A stretch of 64,000 nucleotides of DNA from Parascedosporium putredinis (Eukaryota; Ascomycota; Sordariomycetes; Microascales; Microascaceae), in NCBI GenBank assembly GCA_949357655.1, contig CASHTG010000002.1, positions 1,054,001-1,118,000 on the forward strand. Reading direction: 5' to 3'. The position numbers were made by a program, and so were the translations under genes. Positions 24,744 through 36,400 of the stretch are shown here, piece after piece. The notes beneath the pieces are model-generated. The model worked only from the letters and a program-made list of their open reading frames with translations, was not told the origin of the DNA and ran no database searches. The number at the start of each line of letters is the position of its first letter. Within the stretch, counting starts at the first letter, position 1.

Positions 24744-26283
24744 CTACTCGTTGCGAACGCTCCCGGCCCTACTTCCCTGTCTCGTCTCTTCATCCGGAGC
24801 ACCCTTCTTCCCATCCCGGAGAAGTCGTTTCCTACCGCCCTTGACGATGGACCTAATCTTCAACTTGGCTCTCCTGACGAGCTCGAGGAGGCGGTTGAGC
24901 CAAGTCGCGGCGATCTCACCCTGAAGCTCACGGATCTGATCGAGAAGGCTGGGCACTTGTGCCGCAAGCTCTTCGTAAGCCCGGGCAGTCTGGAGTTCGG
25001 TATCGAGATTCTTGCAGTTTTCATCGGCCTGGTCGAGCCGGCGCTCGAGAGCAACGACGCGTTCTTGGAGTCCCCTATTGTGGGCCTCGAGCCTGTCCCT
25101 ATCGGCCTGCGTATTGGCGAGGAGCCCGCTGACGTCGGACAGCTCGCGCTTGACCTCCTCGCCCTCCTCCTCGGCGGACTGGACAATAGCCTCGAGCTCG
25201 CGCATGCGGCGGACCAGGTCGCTGTTATCGCGGCTGACCTTCCCGTGCTGGCGATCGGCGACGGCGAGCTCGTCCTGGGCGGTCTTGAGCTGGGACTGGA
25301 GGGCGTCTCCGCGCTTCTCGGCGGTGCCGAGCAGGCCCTGCAGCTTACGGAGCTGCTCTTCGAGAGAGGCGTTGCTGTGGCGGGCGCGGTCGTGGGCGGA
25401 GGAAGACTGCTGCAGGTTTTCGAGGGCGGAGCCGAGCTCCCGCTGGAGCTTGTTGCTGTTGTCGCTGGCGGCGTCGAGGGCGCCCTGGAGAGAGTCGAGC
25501 TGCTCGAGAAGGCTGGACACCTCCTGGCGCAGACGATCGTTCTCGGCCTTTTGGTCAAGGTTGGTCTCATTGGACGAGGCGAGCTCGGTGCGCAGGCGCG
25601 CACCGTCCCGCTCGGCCGTCTCCAGCCCGGCCTGCACCTCGCCCAGCTTACCCTGCAGCACGGCAATCTCCCCGCGGCACACGGCGTTCTCCTGGCTCAG
25701 GCGAGTCAAGTCACCCTGGGCGGTCTCGAGCTCGCCGCGCAGGTCCCCGCCATTCTTCTCGGCGGCCTCGAGGGCGTCGCGCAGGCCCTCGCGCTCGTGC
25801 ACGAGGCCGAGGTTCTCGGCGCGGATCTTGGCGTTCTTGTCGGCGGCCTCGACGAGGCGGCCCTGCACGTCCTGGAACTCGGCGTTGGACTCGATGAGGG
25901 CGAGCTCCAGCTGGTCGAGGTAGGCGCTCTTCTTGACCACGACGGCGTCGCGCTCCTCGGTGGCCTGGGCCGCGGCGTTGCTGTAGTGGCCGCCCGCGCG
26001 CTTCACCACGTCGAGCCACCGCGCCACCACGTCCTCGCGCTGGTTCTGGTGGTAGAAGCTGCACAGGCACAGGCCCGCGAGTCGCCGGAGCTCGTTGGGG
26101 GACACGGCCGAGGGCGCCATCTGGGCCATGGCGCCGAGGAGGGCGCGGGCTTCGCCCGAGTCGCGGTTGTCAATGGTCCAGTTGCAGCGCGCTGTAGCGG
26201 GTTCGGCCGAGGCATCGGAGGGCGGCGGAGGTGTTGTAGCCCTCGACTTGGAGGAGCTGACCGGGGTCCCAGAATTCAGGCAT
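24744..26283 (-). CDS. Coiled-coil protein with N-terminal Cys/His module
   Basis: About 512 residues. The start MPEFWDPGQLL is followed by a CLGRTRYSxRC segment and LCLCSFYHQNQ (two Cys pairs and a His). This arrangement resembles the N-terminal module of several uncharacterised fungal proteins and may bind zinc; that is inference. Residues from about 115 to 460 form one long, heptad-rich coiled coil (Leu/Glu/Ala/Arg) without breaks. The tail is basic (RRAKLKIRSIVKGGRKRLLRDGKK) and could contact membrane or nucleic acid. The GC-repeat at 26187-26192 appears to have lost two bases, which separates the start codon from the main frame; a longer unshifted frame upstream lacks the CLG motif and looks like leader. 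Role is probably structural or scaffolding. Function unknown. Confidence 0.7.
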
Positions 26284-29200
26284 GGTGGGGTTATGTGTGT
26301 TTGGAAAGGCTCAAAAGAATAAAAAGCAAAGGAAGAGTAAAGAAGTAGGCGGGAAGCCCTCGCAGAAGAGTTCTTGCACAGCAAGAAGAGTCGTTCGAGG
26401 GGTATCGAGGGGTTGTAGAGGAGTTGCGGAGGGGGAGGGGGTGGGGGAGAGGAGAGTGTATCAGATGGGTTGCTGGAGTTCTGATGGTGTGTTCGGTTTG
26501 TGTTGTTGATTTTTCGCCTTTTCGATCCAGGCAGGAGGAATTCAGTCCTTATATCCTTTCGAATTCTCGCCATGAGAACGTTTGAGACGTGTCAAAGCCA
26601 TGACTGTCCTTCCACGTTGTCTCGAGAGCAGCGCTGCATACTGACGCCCAAGCTATCTTCAAGATACATCCATAGATCCCTGATCTTCAAAAGTCTCGTC
26701 AGATGAAGTCTGGCCCAGAGTATTTCGGGCCGGACCGTCCTCCGCCCTACTCTGTAATTGGTAGGCTAAGACATCAATACCCAACATAAGCTATCCGTGG
26801 TCTTGGTGTTGGCTCTGCTGACCCCACAACCGCCGTTAATCGTACATGTAGGGCGTTGGGCGCTGGGGGAGGAGGACACACACAATGCAGGGTTCGAGTC
26901 ATCAATCGGTCCCGAATCTCTAAGTTTTCTGTGCCTTTGTTTTTTCTTTTTTCTGTCTCCATTTTCACGTGGTCTCGGCATTGCCTCGTCTTTGCTTAGG
27001 TTCTACATGTAGCTACAATGGGGGTACTGACCTGCCACCATACGTACGTCCTTGACTGCCTAAAGGGGAGCTGGTTGGACATGGATTGGCTGAGAACGAT
27101 TCCTGGAAGCGGTGTCCCAAGGTGGTGATAAGGCGGCCCGACCCTTGGATCGGGAGGTTTAGGCGTCGCCAAGACAGTCGGGACTTGTTGCCGAACGGGT
27201 TCACCAGTGAGAGCCCAAGAATACCACCAAAGTCACCGCATCAATTGAAAGACCAAGTACCGAGGTAAGGTTAATAATAAAAAATGGTTGAAAGGAGAAG
27301 ACGGAGAGATGCAAAGGCCAAGAATCTACCCAAAACGCCCTTCACGACCGCATCGGGCGCTTCGTGCTAAACGGGCGTGGTTGTGGTTGAATTGAGGGTG
27401 CTCAAGCGGCTGTCCTTGTCCCCAAACCCACGGGGCTCGTGTGACTGACTGCCGCCCCTGGCGAAACCCGCCGGACGGATTGGCCCGCTCGCTCTTGACG
27501 CTCTCTTTCACTGGCCCGGGGAATCAGGGCCGCACGCACCCTTGTTTTAAGCGGCCGGGATCTGAGCCAGTGACGGAGCAAGTGGCCCCACACAAACACT
27601 TGTCAATCCCTCAACTCTTCCGGGGCGCACGCAGCCCATCTTTTGCTCTTTCCTCGCCAACACCTGCCATCGTACCAAAAGAACAGTGAGGCGATGATGA
27701 TATTCTTGCCAGCAAACCTGAAGCGAGGCGGCCGTGGCGCTTGCTTCCACATGACTTGCTGGGAGAGAGCTGGCAGCCACATGATGGCGAGCATCACCAA
27801 GTGCCTGGCTGACAAGGTCTTGTTTTCTTTTCTCTTTTCCCGCGTCTTTTTTTCTTTTTTATCAACCATGCGCTCTAAGCGAACCTGTTGACTCAGACTC
27901 GAGGCGTGCATGGCTCCTCCACACTCGACCTGGGACTCGAGAGCCAAAGGCCTAGATTTGTGTTGGGTTATGTTTTGCTCCAAACTTCAGCCAATCCCGA
28001 GTGGACAATCGTCGGGCATCGTCTCCCAAAGAAGCAGGGGAGAAAAACAACAAGCATCCACCTTCGTTTTCTTCGCTATTTTCTTGTGCTATATACTTCA
28101 CGTTACCTCTTCTTCGACATGGCTATCCCCAAGGATGTGGTACTCCCCACGATCATCGATGATCTGGAGCAAAGAGCATCGGTTGCCTCCACATGTCCTC
28201 TCTTGTACCCACAGGCACACAACGGGTGACATGGCACGAGATATGGGTTATGGCTAAACCATTTGGTCAAGCCACCCCATGAGTGCACTCCACGTACTCT
28301 TCCAGTTGCATGTTGGGTGGATACTGCGGCCTCGAGTCTTCCATCCGCTCGGCTCCCGACGTGTTTGCTGTTTGTGACCTATCGGTATTTTCTTTTCCCT
28401 GTGCCATCCTCTTGCTTCCTAATCTTCTGGATTTCTTCACCGCAGCCCGAGGACGTTGGAGAAGGTCCTCCTCCATAATACTAAGGGCAAGCAAGTGTGA
28501 GCCCGGAGTCCCTTGGGGTCTGACAAGCTATGATCCTAGAGGTGGAGCTAAAAATAGATATATCCTTCCAAGAAGAGAATATACCGCTCAGAGGCCTTGT
28601 AAAGTATGTTGGCACTAGCTTGGAAGAGCCATTGGCGAATGGATGCTGTCCAAGTGTATCTTCTAAACGAAGTGATATTCGAGCGTCCGCAGGGAGAGTA
28701 TACTGTAAATGGACAGGAGGTCTCCGTAATCATTCGCCGTACATTTTACGCTTTTCTAACCTAACCACGATCTCGTAGCATGGAGATTTTAAAGAACAAG
28801 TGACAAACAATTTATCGAGTCAAGCATCCTTATCTAAACTCCACATCATACGGCGTAACGGTGATTAACTGGCCGCCCCAAGCCCGAACAGGGCGACACA
28901 AACTATTGTGGTTGCGAATCGAAAGGTGACTTGGTCGATATTTTGGACAAGAAACCACATCAATTGGGTCAATGAAGAGCCACGCTGCCCATAACAGCTC
29001 CCCCAATTTTAAGCACAAAAGCCTCGCGAGCCAACTCTCCTGTCGTGTCACGAGAAGCCCCCATCAACCCTATCTGGTCCTATTGGTCCTCACACTCCTA
29101 CAGGCCGGTGCAGATAACCCTTCGCCAGCCTCTGCACCAAAGCGAGCCTTTTCTTTTACATGCCCGGGTGTCGCCTTTGGAGAGCTTCGTAGATTATGAT

Positions 29201-29326
29201 GAGGCAGTTCTCTCTGCGGTACTGCTTCACATCGGGCCAGCCATGTTCTCGCAGAATCCCCTGCACTAGCTCAACGGTACCCTTGAACCTGGCCTCGAAG
29301 GGGGCGACACAAATTCAGGCGACGGT
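26284..29326. other. Intergenic; one doubtful small ORF
   Basis: The first 250 nt are the C/T-rich (minus strand) leader of the coiled-coil gene. The remainder has no supported gene. A short frame at 28120-28229 begins MAIPKDVVLPTIIDDLEQRA and could be a first exon, but no second exon with matching sense was found. 28530-28778 is open without a domain. Confidence 0.4.
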
Positions 29327-29898
29327 CTAACGGCCCAGGGGCACCATCTCCATGGAGCGAAACTGGTCTTTGAGCATCTCGATGAAGTCAGCAAACACCC
29401 ACGCCATCGGGTTCCCCGTCATGGCGCCCGCACAAGGTCGTCGTTGGTGTAATCCCAGAGGTCGTCGTACGCGGGCTCCCGCGAAGGCGAGAACCTTATC
29501 TCGCCAGGGCACTCGTACCATAGCACGATGCCCAGCTCTGTATCAAGAAGGAAAACGAGATTGTATATTTCGCCTGCTATCAGGCTGACGACATGGGGTG
29601 CGAGGATCTCGAATAAGTCGGGCCTTCAAGACCCTGATGTCCTCGCCCCCAAGGTTACCGTCGATGCCAAGTCTCGCGAACCTACTCCAGTCGGCTAACA
29701 CACATCCCGAGGTGGCGTGGGCAATGGGGACGTTGTCGTCTCGGTTGTGGGACAGATGGCGGAGCAGCTGGACCACTATGTCCGATTTCCCTACTTCTCG
29801 GAGGCTGCCGGACTTGAACGCCAACCCTCCGGCAGAGACTCGATGATGAATGATTTGTCGAGATAGAACTGAGTCAAGAACAGGTAATAATCGCGCAT
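29327..29898 (-). CDS. Hypothetical protein, conserved-looking, frame broken
   Basis: A protein of about 190 residues starting MRDYYLFLTQFYLDKSFIIES. Later segments include GKSDIVVQLLRHL, a long hydrophobic stretch HVVSLIAGEIYNLVFLLDTELG, VLWYECPGEIRFSPSREPAYDD and the end FIEMLKDQFRSMEMVPLGR. The style (helical and aromatic, acidic, no signal peptide) recalls uncharacterised cytoplasmic proteins of ascomycetes; I cannot name a family with certainty. Four single-base losses are needed: C-run 29825-29827, CC 29623-29624, AA 29612-29613 and GG 29423-29424. Sense is continuous across all of them, so sequencing error is likely, although four breaks in 570 nt leave genuine decay as an alternative. 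Confidence 0.6.
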
Positions 29899-30287
29899 CG
29901 CAGCCACGCAGGCATCTTGCGAGTGAATGATGTCGTTTGCAGGGCGTGGAGACGAACGTACATCATGGGGTTATGGCACCGACGAGTATACTTTAATTTA
30001 TAGTGCGGGAACTTTACATTTGATCTTGCTTGCCCTCGTGCGCCATGGGGCGTCCTGGTGCAAAAGGCCTATGCGATGAGACGTCAATGTTTATAGAGAA
30101 GAGGAAGATTGATTTTACTATGAAATTCATTGCTAAGGAAACAACCAATGACTAAATAACGACAAAACACAAGAAGCAAGAGCCGCAAACCTCTTAAAGA
30201 GATATCAAACCCGATTTAGAGTATGTTCAAACTTCATCGTGTTTCTATGGATCCTAGCCCCTAGAGTCGTCTAATATTCGCCCGTCA
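29899..30287. other. Intergenic, A/T-rich
   Basis: 389 nt of A/T-rich sequence between two minus-strand genes. It contains the upstream region of the hypothetical gene and the 3' flank of the NYN/CCCH gene. No gene seen. Confidence 0.5.
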
Positions 30288-31682
30288 TCATGATTTCGCC
30301 TTAAACCGGCATGCATCTGTGTAATGCCCCACCAACCGGCAGTAGAGGCACCACGCCTCGGCCACCGCATGAGAAAAAGGACATCGGTTCCCTTTGTTAC
30401 ACCAGACAGTCGCGCACTTATTTACCTTCCACATCCGGAAGTCATGGTTCGGGTATTCCCGAAACAAGCTACGCTCGTGGTCGGTATGCTTGTAGCCGCA
30501 TTCGCCTTTCATGTTACAACGTATGGCTTTCGAGCAGCGTTGGGAGTTGCGCATGGCGCGGCGATGGTCGCTGTTGGGGGTCGATCGTGTCACCGTCTGC
30601 CAGGGCTGTGAGTCGCCGGGGCCCTGCGAGCCGTCCTGCTGCTCCACGTCTTGCGCCGGCCTATCTCCAGGCGCAGCACCACGCATCGTGTTCGCCCTGG
30701 GGAGCCTATTCGTAGGACTGACCAAGCCGCCCGCCGGTGACTCGGTGGGGCGGAGCGGCTGGTAGACGTTGCTGGTCTCGATCACGCAAGGTGCGCTATT
30801 GTTGTTGCGAGACATGTACTCGGGCCACGAGACTACGCTGCACGTGTCCTCAAAGATGACCCGTACATTTTGGATAATGCTCTCGAGGTCGCTGGTTGCC
30901 CTGATTTCTGGGAATTCCACCACTACGTACGGTGCCTCGTCCTGAGGAGGGTAAAGGTAAAACAGGCGTGAGAGGGACAAAAGCTCCCCAGACACAAAGC
31001 GCACGACGTTGCGAATCCCATCATCCACAACGAGTATCAACGCCTTGTCGGGGCAAACGCGATTGCTGCGCCTGGTGGAGAGAAAATTCAAGTAAAAGAT
31101 CTCGCCGAACGCGTCGTCCAGGAGGTTGACCGAGAGTTGCCCGTTCTTCGCATCCAACTTGAGGTACTCCTTTGAGATCCCGTCTCTCCAGGCCCATAAT
31201 TCGACGTGGATTTTGCAGTTCAAGACCAACTCGATCGACGGCATCAGATCCCGATCCCCGGTAATTACGATGAAGACGGTGCTTTCTAGCTCTGCTTTGA
31301 CATCGGGGTTATACTGCGCCCCGATACGGAGCTCAGTGGCAATTCTGGCAATGTCCGTGCCCATGCTGCCGTCCACTTGTTTCTCCTTGCCGCCATATGA
31401 GCGGTCGAATATCTTAGTTTTGAAGTCATTCCTTTTAAATGCTTCCCAAACTGTGTCGTTTGGCGGTGGGTGCGAACCATAAAGGAACAGGCCACCCCGA
31501 TTTCGGCTCCCGCAGAGCCTTTGGATGAGTTGCCCGATGTCGATGCGGAGGCGCGGGTCACGGTCCCGGTCAGTTAACATGGGCAGATAACTATTTCCCG
31601 AGGCGGCATGCTTCTGGGCCTCGATCCAGATATTGGAGTCCTCCGCAAAGAGTTGATAGGTCTGGAGAGTCGTATCACTCAT
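30288..31682 (-). CDS. NYN-domain protein with two CCCH fingers and a CCHC zinc knuckle
   Basis: Single exon, 464 residues, no frame break. Residues 10-200 form a NYN (PIN-like nuclease) domain: FAEDSNIW with Asp15, QVDGSMGTDIARI with Asp104 and Asp110, and ITGDRDLMP with Asp143 and Asp145. These match the acidic pocket that binds Mg2+ in NYN/PIN ribonucleases. A disordered Pro/Ser/Gly linker (about 300-380) leads to CCCH finger 1 (C383-x5-C389-x5-C395-x3-H399), CCCH finger 2 (C423-x4-C428-x5-C434-x3-H438) and a retroviral-type knuckle CX2CX4HX4C (445-458). The whole suggests an RNA-binding endoribonuclease of Regnase-like layout. Function in fungi is untested as far as I can say. The start was chosen as the only ATG before the NYN core. 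Confidence 0.82.
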   Translation of the reverse strand: MSDTTLQTYQLFAEDSNIWIEAQKHAASGNSYLPMLTDRDRDPRLRIDIGQLIQRLCGSRNRGGLFLYGSHPPPNDTVWEAFKRNDFKTKIFDRSYGGKEKQVDGSMGTDIARIATELRIGAQYNPDVKAELESTVFIVITGDRDLMPSIELVLNCKIHVELWAWRDGISKEYLKLDAKNGQLSVNLLDDAFGEIFYLNFLSTRRSNRVCPDKALILVVDDGIRNVVRFVSGELLSLSRLFYLYPPQDEAPYVVVEFPEIRATSDLESIIQNVRVIFEDTCSVVSWPEYMSRNNNSAPCVIETSNVYQPLRPTESPAGGLVSPTNRLPRANTMRGAAPGDRPAQDVEQQDGSQGPGDSQPWQTVTRSTPNSDHRRAMRNSQRCSKAIRCNMKGECGYKHTDHERSLFREYPNHDFRMWKVNKCATVWCNKGNRCPFSHAVAEAWCLYCRLVGHYTDACRFKAKS

Positions 31683-33429
31683 TATGGTTGGGCTGGAACC
31701 TGTTTATTATTTATTCATTATTTTGCTTGGCGAGCTTACGTTGGTGCGTCGATGTGAAGGGCTGGTGCATAATCGTGAGACGAGATCAGTTCTTCTACTT
31801 CGGTTGAGTGAGCTGCCATGGGTGCATTATATTTTATATGCAACGGCGAGAAGGGCATTCCGATCCTAGTTGAGACATTCATTACATGTATTCTTCGTGC
31901 ATAGCCATCCATCTTTTGATGTTGGTGGCATCCACTGCCGAGCTTGTTGAGTCCAGGCTGCGTGTGCGCCACCAGGCTGGCGGCTCAACATACAGGCGCT
32001 CACATCACCTGGCTCCTTACAACTTGAGAAACGACAAACCTAGAGCTCCTAATAAACGGTCATTTCAGGTAATGTAACACAACTGCGATCAGCATCCATG
32101 GATGGATGCATTGTTTCCTGTAGTTCCCGCAAATCAATGGAGCTTCTCAACTACAACCCTCCCTGACACATCACCCAAAGTGTGGCTTGCCAACTCGATA
32201 AAGGAAAGCCCGATCTATCAGCGGCTATCCACTCCTCCTCATTTACACTTTGTCCAAACACCAGACTGTAGTAATAGATCCAAGCTGAAAATGCCCCATG
32301 CGGGGCGCCTGGCCCAGCTTCCCATCCAATTCCAGCCCCGCGCCGGATCCCTGAAGTGACTAAACTTCTTGGATTGCGGGAATAGGGGCTACGATCTACA
32401 ATCCGTACCTTTAACACTTTGAATCTCATCGTGGAAGTTCGTTTAGGATATGCGTCGGTGCATATGTACCTGGAAAATGATTCAACGCGTGCTATATCCG
32501 CCAGCCTGGCCGAGCTTCAGCCATGGAACAGTCCAGGGTGCACCGCCAAGGCGCGAGAGTCGGAAATCACGGGCCATTTTTGACACGGGATTGAGTGGCT
32601 CTGGTCCTAAATATGAAATCTCAAATATTGCTTTTTCATGTGAGGGAGTCAAGAGAATTCTCGAGGTATTCTAGCCCGAGCGTGGGGGAAAAAGGGGAAG
32701 TGTCGAACGAGAAGTCCCCTAGCCGCCCTCCCTATCCAGGGCTCCCAGTTCGGCCTACGAGACTGTAGGGACCCCTGATCTTGTAAACAATCATCTTGCT
32801 CTCCTACAATGGCACTGAAAATGTTGTGCACTGAGAGGGAGGAGAGAAAGTAAGCGACTTAGCCAAGAACGTAACCGGGGAAGCATCGTTGGAATGGGCC
32901 TGCGGAATCACTTATACAAGAGCCCTTATTATGCTGGTTGTCCCGCAGCCACCTGGAGCCGCTTGAACGATAGAATCCAGGGTTTCTTTTAAGAAGTAGG
33001 CTATGCCATCACGAAAAACAAGTCTTCGTAAACTAGTAACCATTTTCGTTCGACCAATCAGAGTAGATACCTAACAAGCTATCTCGAGTAACGCTACCGA
33101 AAGGTTCTTTAACTACAGTCCTGATCCGGTCATCACGGTCCGCAGGCGATGGGGCATTGCATATGAAGTGTTCAGAGGGCAAATTAAACGGTTTTAACAT
33201 CCTTATGGATGCAGAATGTACCAGACAACCTTTTAGATTGTAGCTTGAGCGAACACGCCTTGACGCCATGAAGGGTGTTGAATAATGTTAGTATCAATTT
33301 AACACCTTCAATAGTTAGACGGTACTTATCCTGATTGGACATACCTACATCAGAAGGTACTTGATTAGGAAGTGTGGGCCTGTAAGAAGGGGGCACTGAT
33401 ACTTATATATATATCTAAAATTTACAGGT
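31683..33429. other. Intergenic; minus-strand open fragments near the receptor's 3' end
   Basis: No supported gene. Minus-strand frames at 33033-33269 and 33184-33396 are open and A/T-rich like the receptor that precedes them. They may be decayed coding sequence or a missed terminal exon, but no splice link was found. 32100-32360 holds only short frames. Confidence 0.4.
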
Positions 33430-36400
33430 TCAACCTTCATATATCTTCTCAGCTTCTTTCCATCGACCTTGGCGCTTATAAGTAGCTGCTAGGTTGTTCA
33501 TACTACAAAGTGTGTTAGGATGGTCAGCACCAAGCTTCACCTTCCGCATCTCTACAACCTCAACCTGTATCTTCTCAGCTTCTTTCCATCGACGTTCCTC
33601 ATAATAAGTAACTGCTAAGTTGTTCATGCTAGTAAGTGTGTCAGGATGGTCAGCACCAAGCTTCACCTTCAACATCTCTGCAACCCCAACATGTATCTTC
33701 TCAGCTTCTGTCCATCGACCTTGGTGCTGATAAGTAGTTGCTAAGTTGTTCATGCTATTAAGTGTGTTAGGATGGTCAGCACCAAGCTTCACCTTCCGCA
33801 TCTCTACAACCTCAACCTGTATCTTCTCAGCTTCTTTCCATCGACCTTGGTGCTGATAAGTAGTTGCTAAGTTGTTCATGCTACTAAGTGTGCCAGGATG
33901 GTCAGCACCAAGCCTCACCTTCCACATCTCTGCGACCTCAACCTGTATCTTCTCAGCTTCTTTCCATCGACCTTGGTCCTGATAAGTACCTGCTAAGTTG
34001 TTCATGCTAGTAAGTATGTCAGGATGGTCAGCACCAAGCTTCACCTTTCGCATCTCTGCGACCTCAACCTGTATCTTCTCAGCTTCGTTCCATCGACCTT
34101 GATCGTGATAAGTAGCTGCTAAGTTGTTCATGCTGCGAAGTGTGTCGGGATGGTCAGCACCAAGTCTCACCTTCCGCATCTCTGCAACCTCAACCTGTAT
34201 CTTCTCAGCTTCTTTCCATCGACCTTGGTGCTGATAAGTACCTGCTAAGTTTTCCATGCTACTAAGTGTGTCAGGATGGTCAGCACCAAGCTTCACCTTC
34301 AGTATCTCTGCAACCTCAACCTGTATCTTCTCAGCTTCTGTCCACCGACCTTGGCATCTGTAGATAGATGCTAGGTTATTCCTAAGGATCAATGTTTCGT
34401 CCATATCCTCAGCTCCGACTCCTTTTTCCAACACCATCCACTCCGCAAGCTGCTTCTCAGCAATTGCCCACTGGCCCTGGCTATAGCTGTACCTACTAGT
34501 CTTGATTATAAGACGACGTTTCTCTCTCCATGCATTCGGCGATCCCTTCTCTAAATGTTCTAATACCGCGTAGGCATGGGGTTGAAGCTTGCTACACTTC
34601 GCCCAATTTCTGTAGCCAGGGTTCGGGTATATATTTGACACCACCTGTAGAGCGAGATCTATGTATCGCTGTGCCTCATTTTCTCTTTTTAGCCATCCCT
34701 GGGCAATAAGCTGTACAAGGCGGTGGAGGTCATAGCCGTCAGCACCTGCAGATGCGATAAAAGAGAACGCTTTGAGTGTGGCGAGGGACTTGACAAGTTG
34801 AACTTCATTGGAGCTCTGTTGTGTAACTGCAATAAAGTGTATCAGGATTTCCTCCGGGATTGCCTGCCGATCGAGGAAGGCCATCAGCGAGAATAGACTG
34901 CTTGCTAAGGGTCCTGGCGACGGATCATTTCAAATGAGATGATCCACGTGTGCACTACTGCACGGGGTATTTTGGTTTCTTTCCCAGTCGTCTCAAACTC
35001 CTCGCTGAGCAGTTGTATGAGATTTTCGTTGCTGCCTTCTAAAAGATCGAGGTATTGGGCAACAGTTGTTGAGTTCTGTACTATAAAGGCGGCAGCCTGT
35101 GCCAGGGCCAGTGGTAGGTTCTCGAGGCGGGTAGCGAGCGACTTCAACTCGTCAGATGTGCCTATGTCTCCGCCAGTATTCTTTCGAATAAGTTCCTGTG
35201 ACTCTTTGTCGCTCATACTGCCAACATAGATCGGTAGATTTGACTTTGCCAAACTATGGCCGACCTTCATATTTCGAGTTGTGATGACGATAGATCCATG
35301 AGCGCACTCGGGGATATAGTCTGCCAATCGCTTATGTTGTGTGTTATTCTCCTGGTAGTTTGACCCACATGCAGCGGGGAAGAACACTTCCATATCGTCA
35401 GCGTTGTCAATAATCATCAACCACTCTTGCCGGTCTTTGCTCTCAAGCCATTCCTTAACCATCTGCATCGTGTCTCTGTCAGGATCATCGTAGCCCGGCA
35501 TCTGACATGTGACGGCGATGGTTCTATACGATTCATGGAACCTCTCAAGAGTTCCTCCATGAACCCAGAATACTGAGATTGGCTGGCCTTCATCAAGAGT
35601 AATTCGGTATGCGTGCTCTAGCGCGATCTGGGTTTTTCTGATATTTGTGAGCAGTGATTGTAGACGACGGCGAAGGAAAACATACCCAGAACCGCCAAGG
35701 CCAAAGAGCGAAATCCTGAACTGGACGCCAGCCCTCCTGGAACTTCGTAATTTCTTCATAATATCGTCTCGGCCGATAAAATTTTCGATCCTTGTATAGG
35801 GGATAATACCTATTATACGATCAGCATGTAACACTCTAGCAGGTTTCAACAAAGGCGGCTTACACCAGGTTTCGGGGACCCCTTGTAAGTGCTCTAAACT
35901 TTCTTGTTCAAATTAGACTATCAACCGCCTTTTATATATATGTGGCACTCTAACGTCTTTTACGTACCAAGCTGAGAAGGCACCCAGTGACGAAGAACCG
36001 ACTTGGCGCAGGCGGCTGCTGATGCGGCGGCGTACTTTTGCCATTCCTTAGATTTATGACTGTCTGCATAGTCGCAAACACCCTTGATAATCACGGACGG
36101 AAACATATCCCATACGCCTGCTCCTTCCATCTCGAAGCCAATAGCACCATGTTGGCGCGCTATCTCGTCGCGCTTCTTTGCATCCTTCATCACCGTGTTT
36201 CCTGAGGCTATTAGTCCAATGTGCACATTCGGTAGTCCATCCGCTACTTCAAGGCGTTTTCGCTTCATCAAGGGGCCGTTACAGCCGCAGTCGTGACACG
36301 ACTTATCATTGTCGCGATGCTGGTACGTCGCATCGAAAGTTGATCACGCTCGCCACCTGGATATTTTGCGCCTAAATCTTGCTCTCCCTGAAGCACGCTT

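Noticed and set aside
24957..26348. 463-codon plus-strand open frame
   Set aside because: It is the antisense of the coiled-coil gene. Heptad Leu/Glu/Ala codons with G or C at third positions leave the opposite strand open. No domain, and it reads as Leu/Gly/Ala repeats.
33469..34350. CRISPR-like or minisatellite array
   Set aside because: The 126-bp period is exactly 42 codons, in frame, and encodes TPR units; no spacers.
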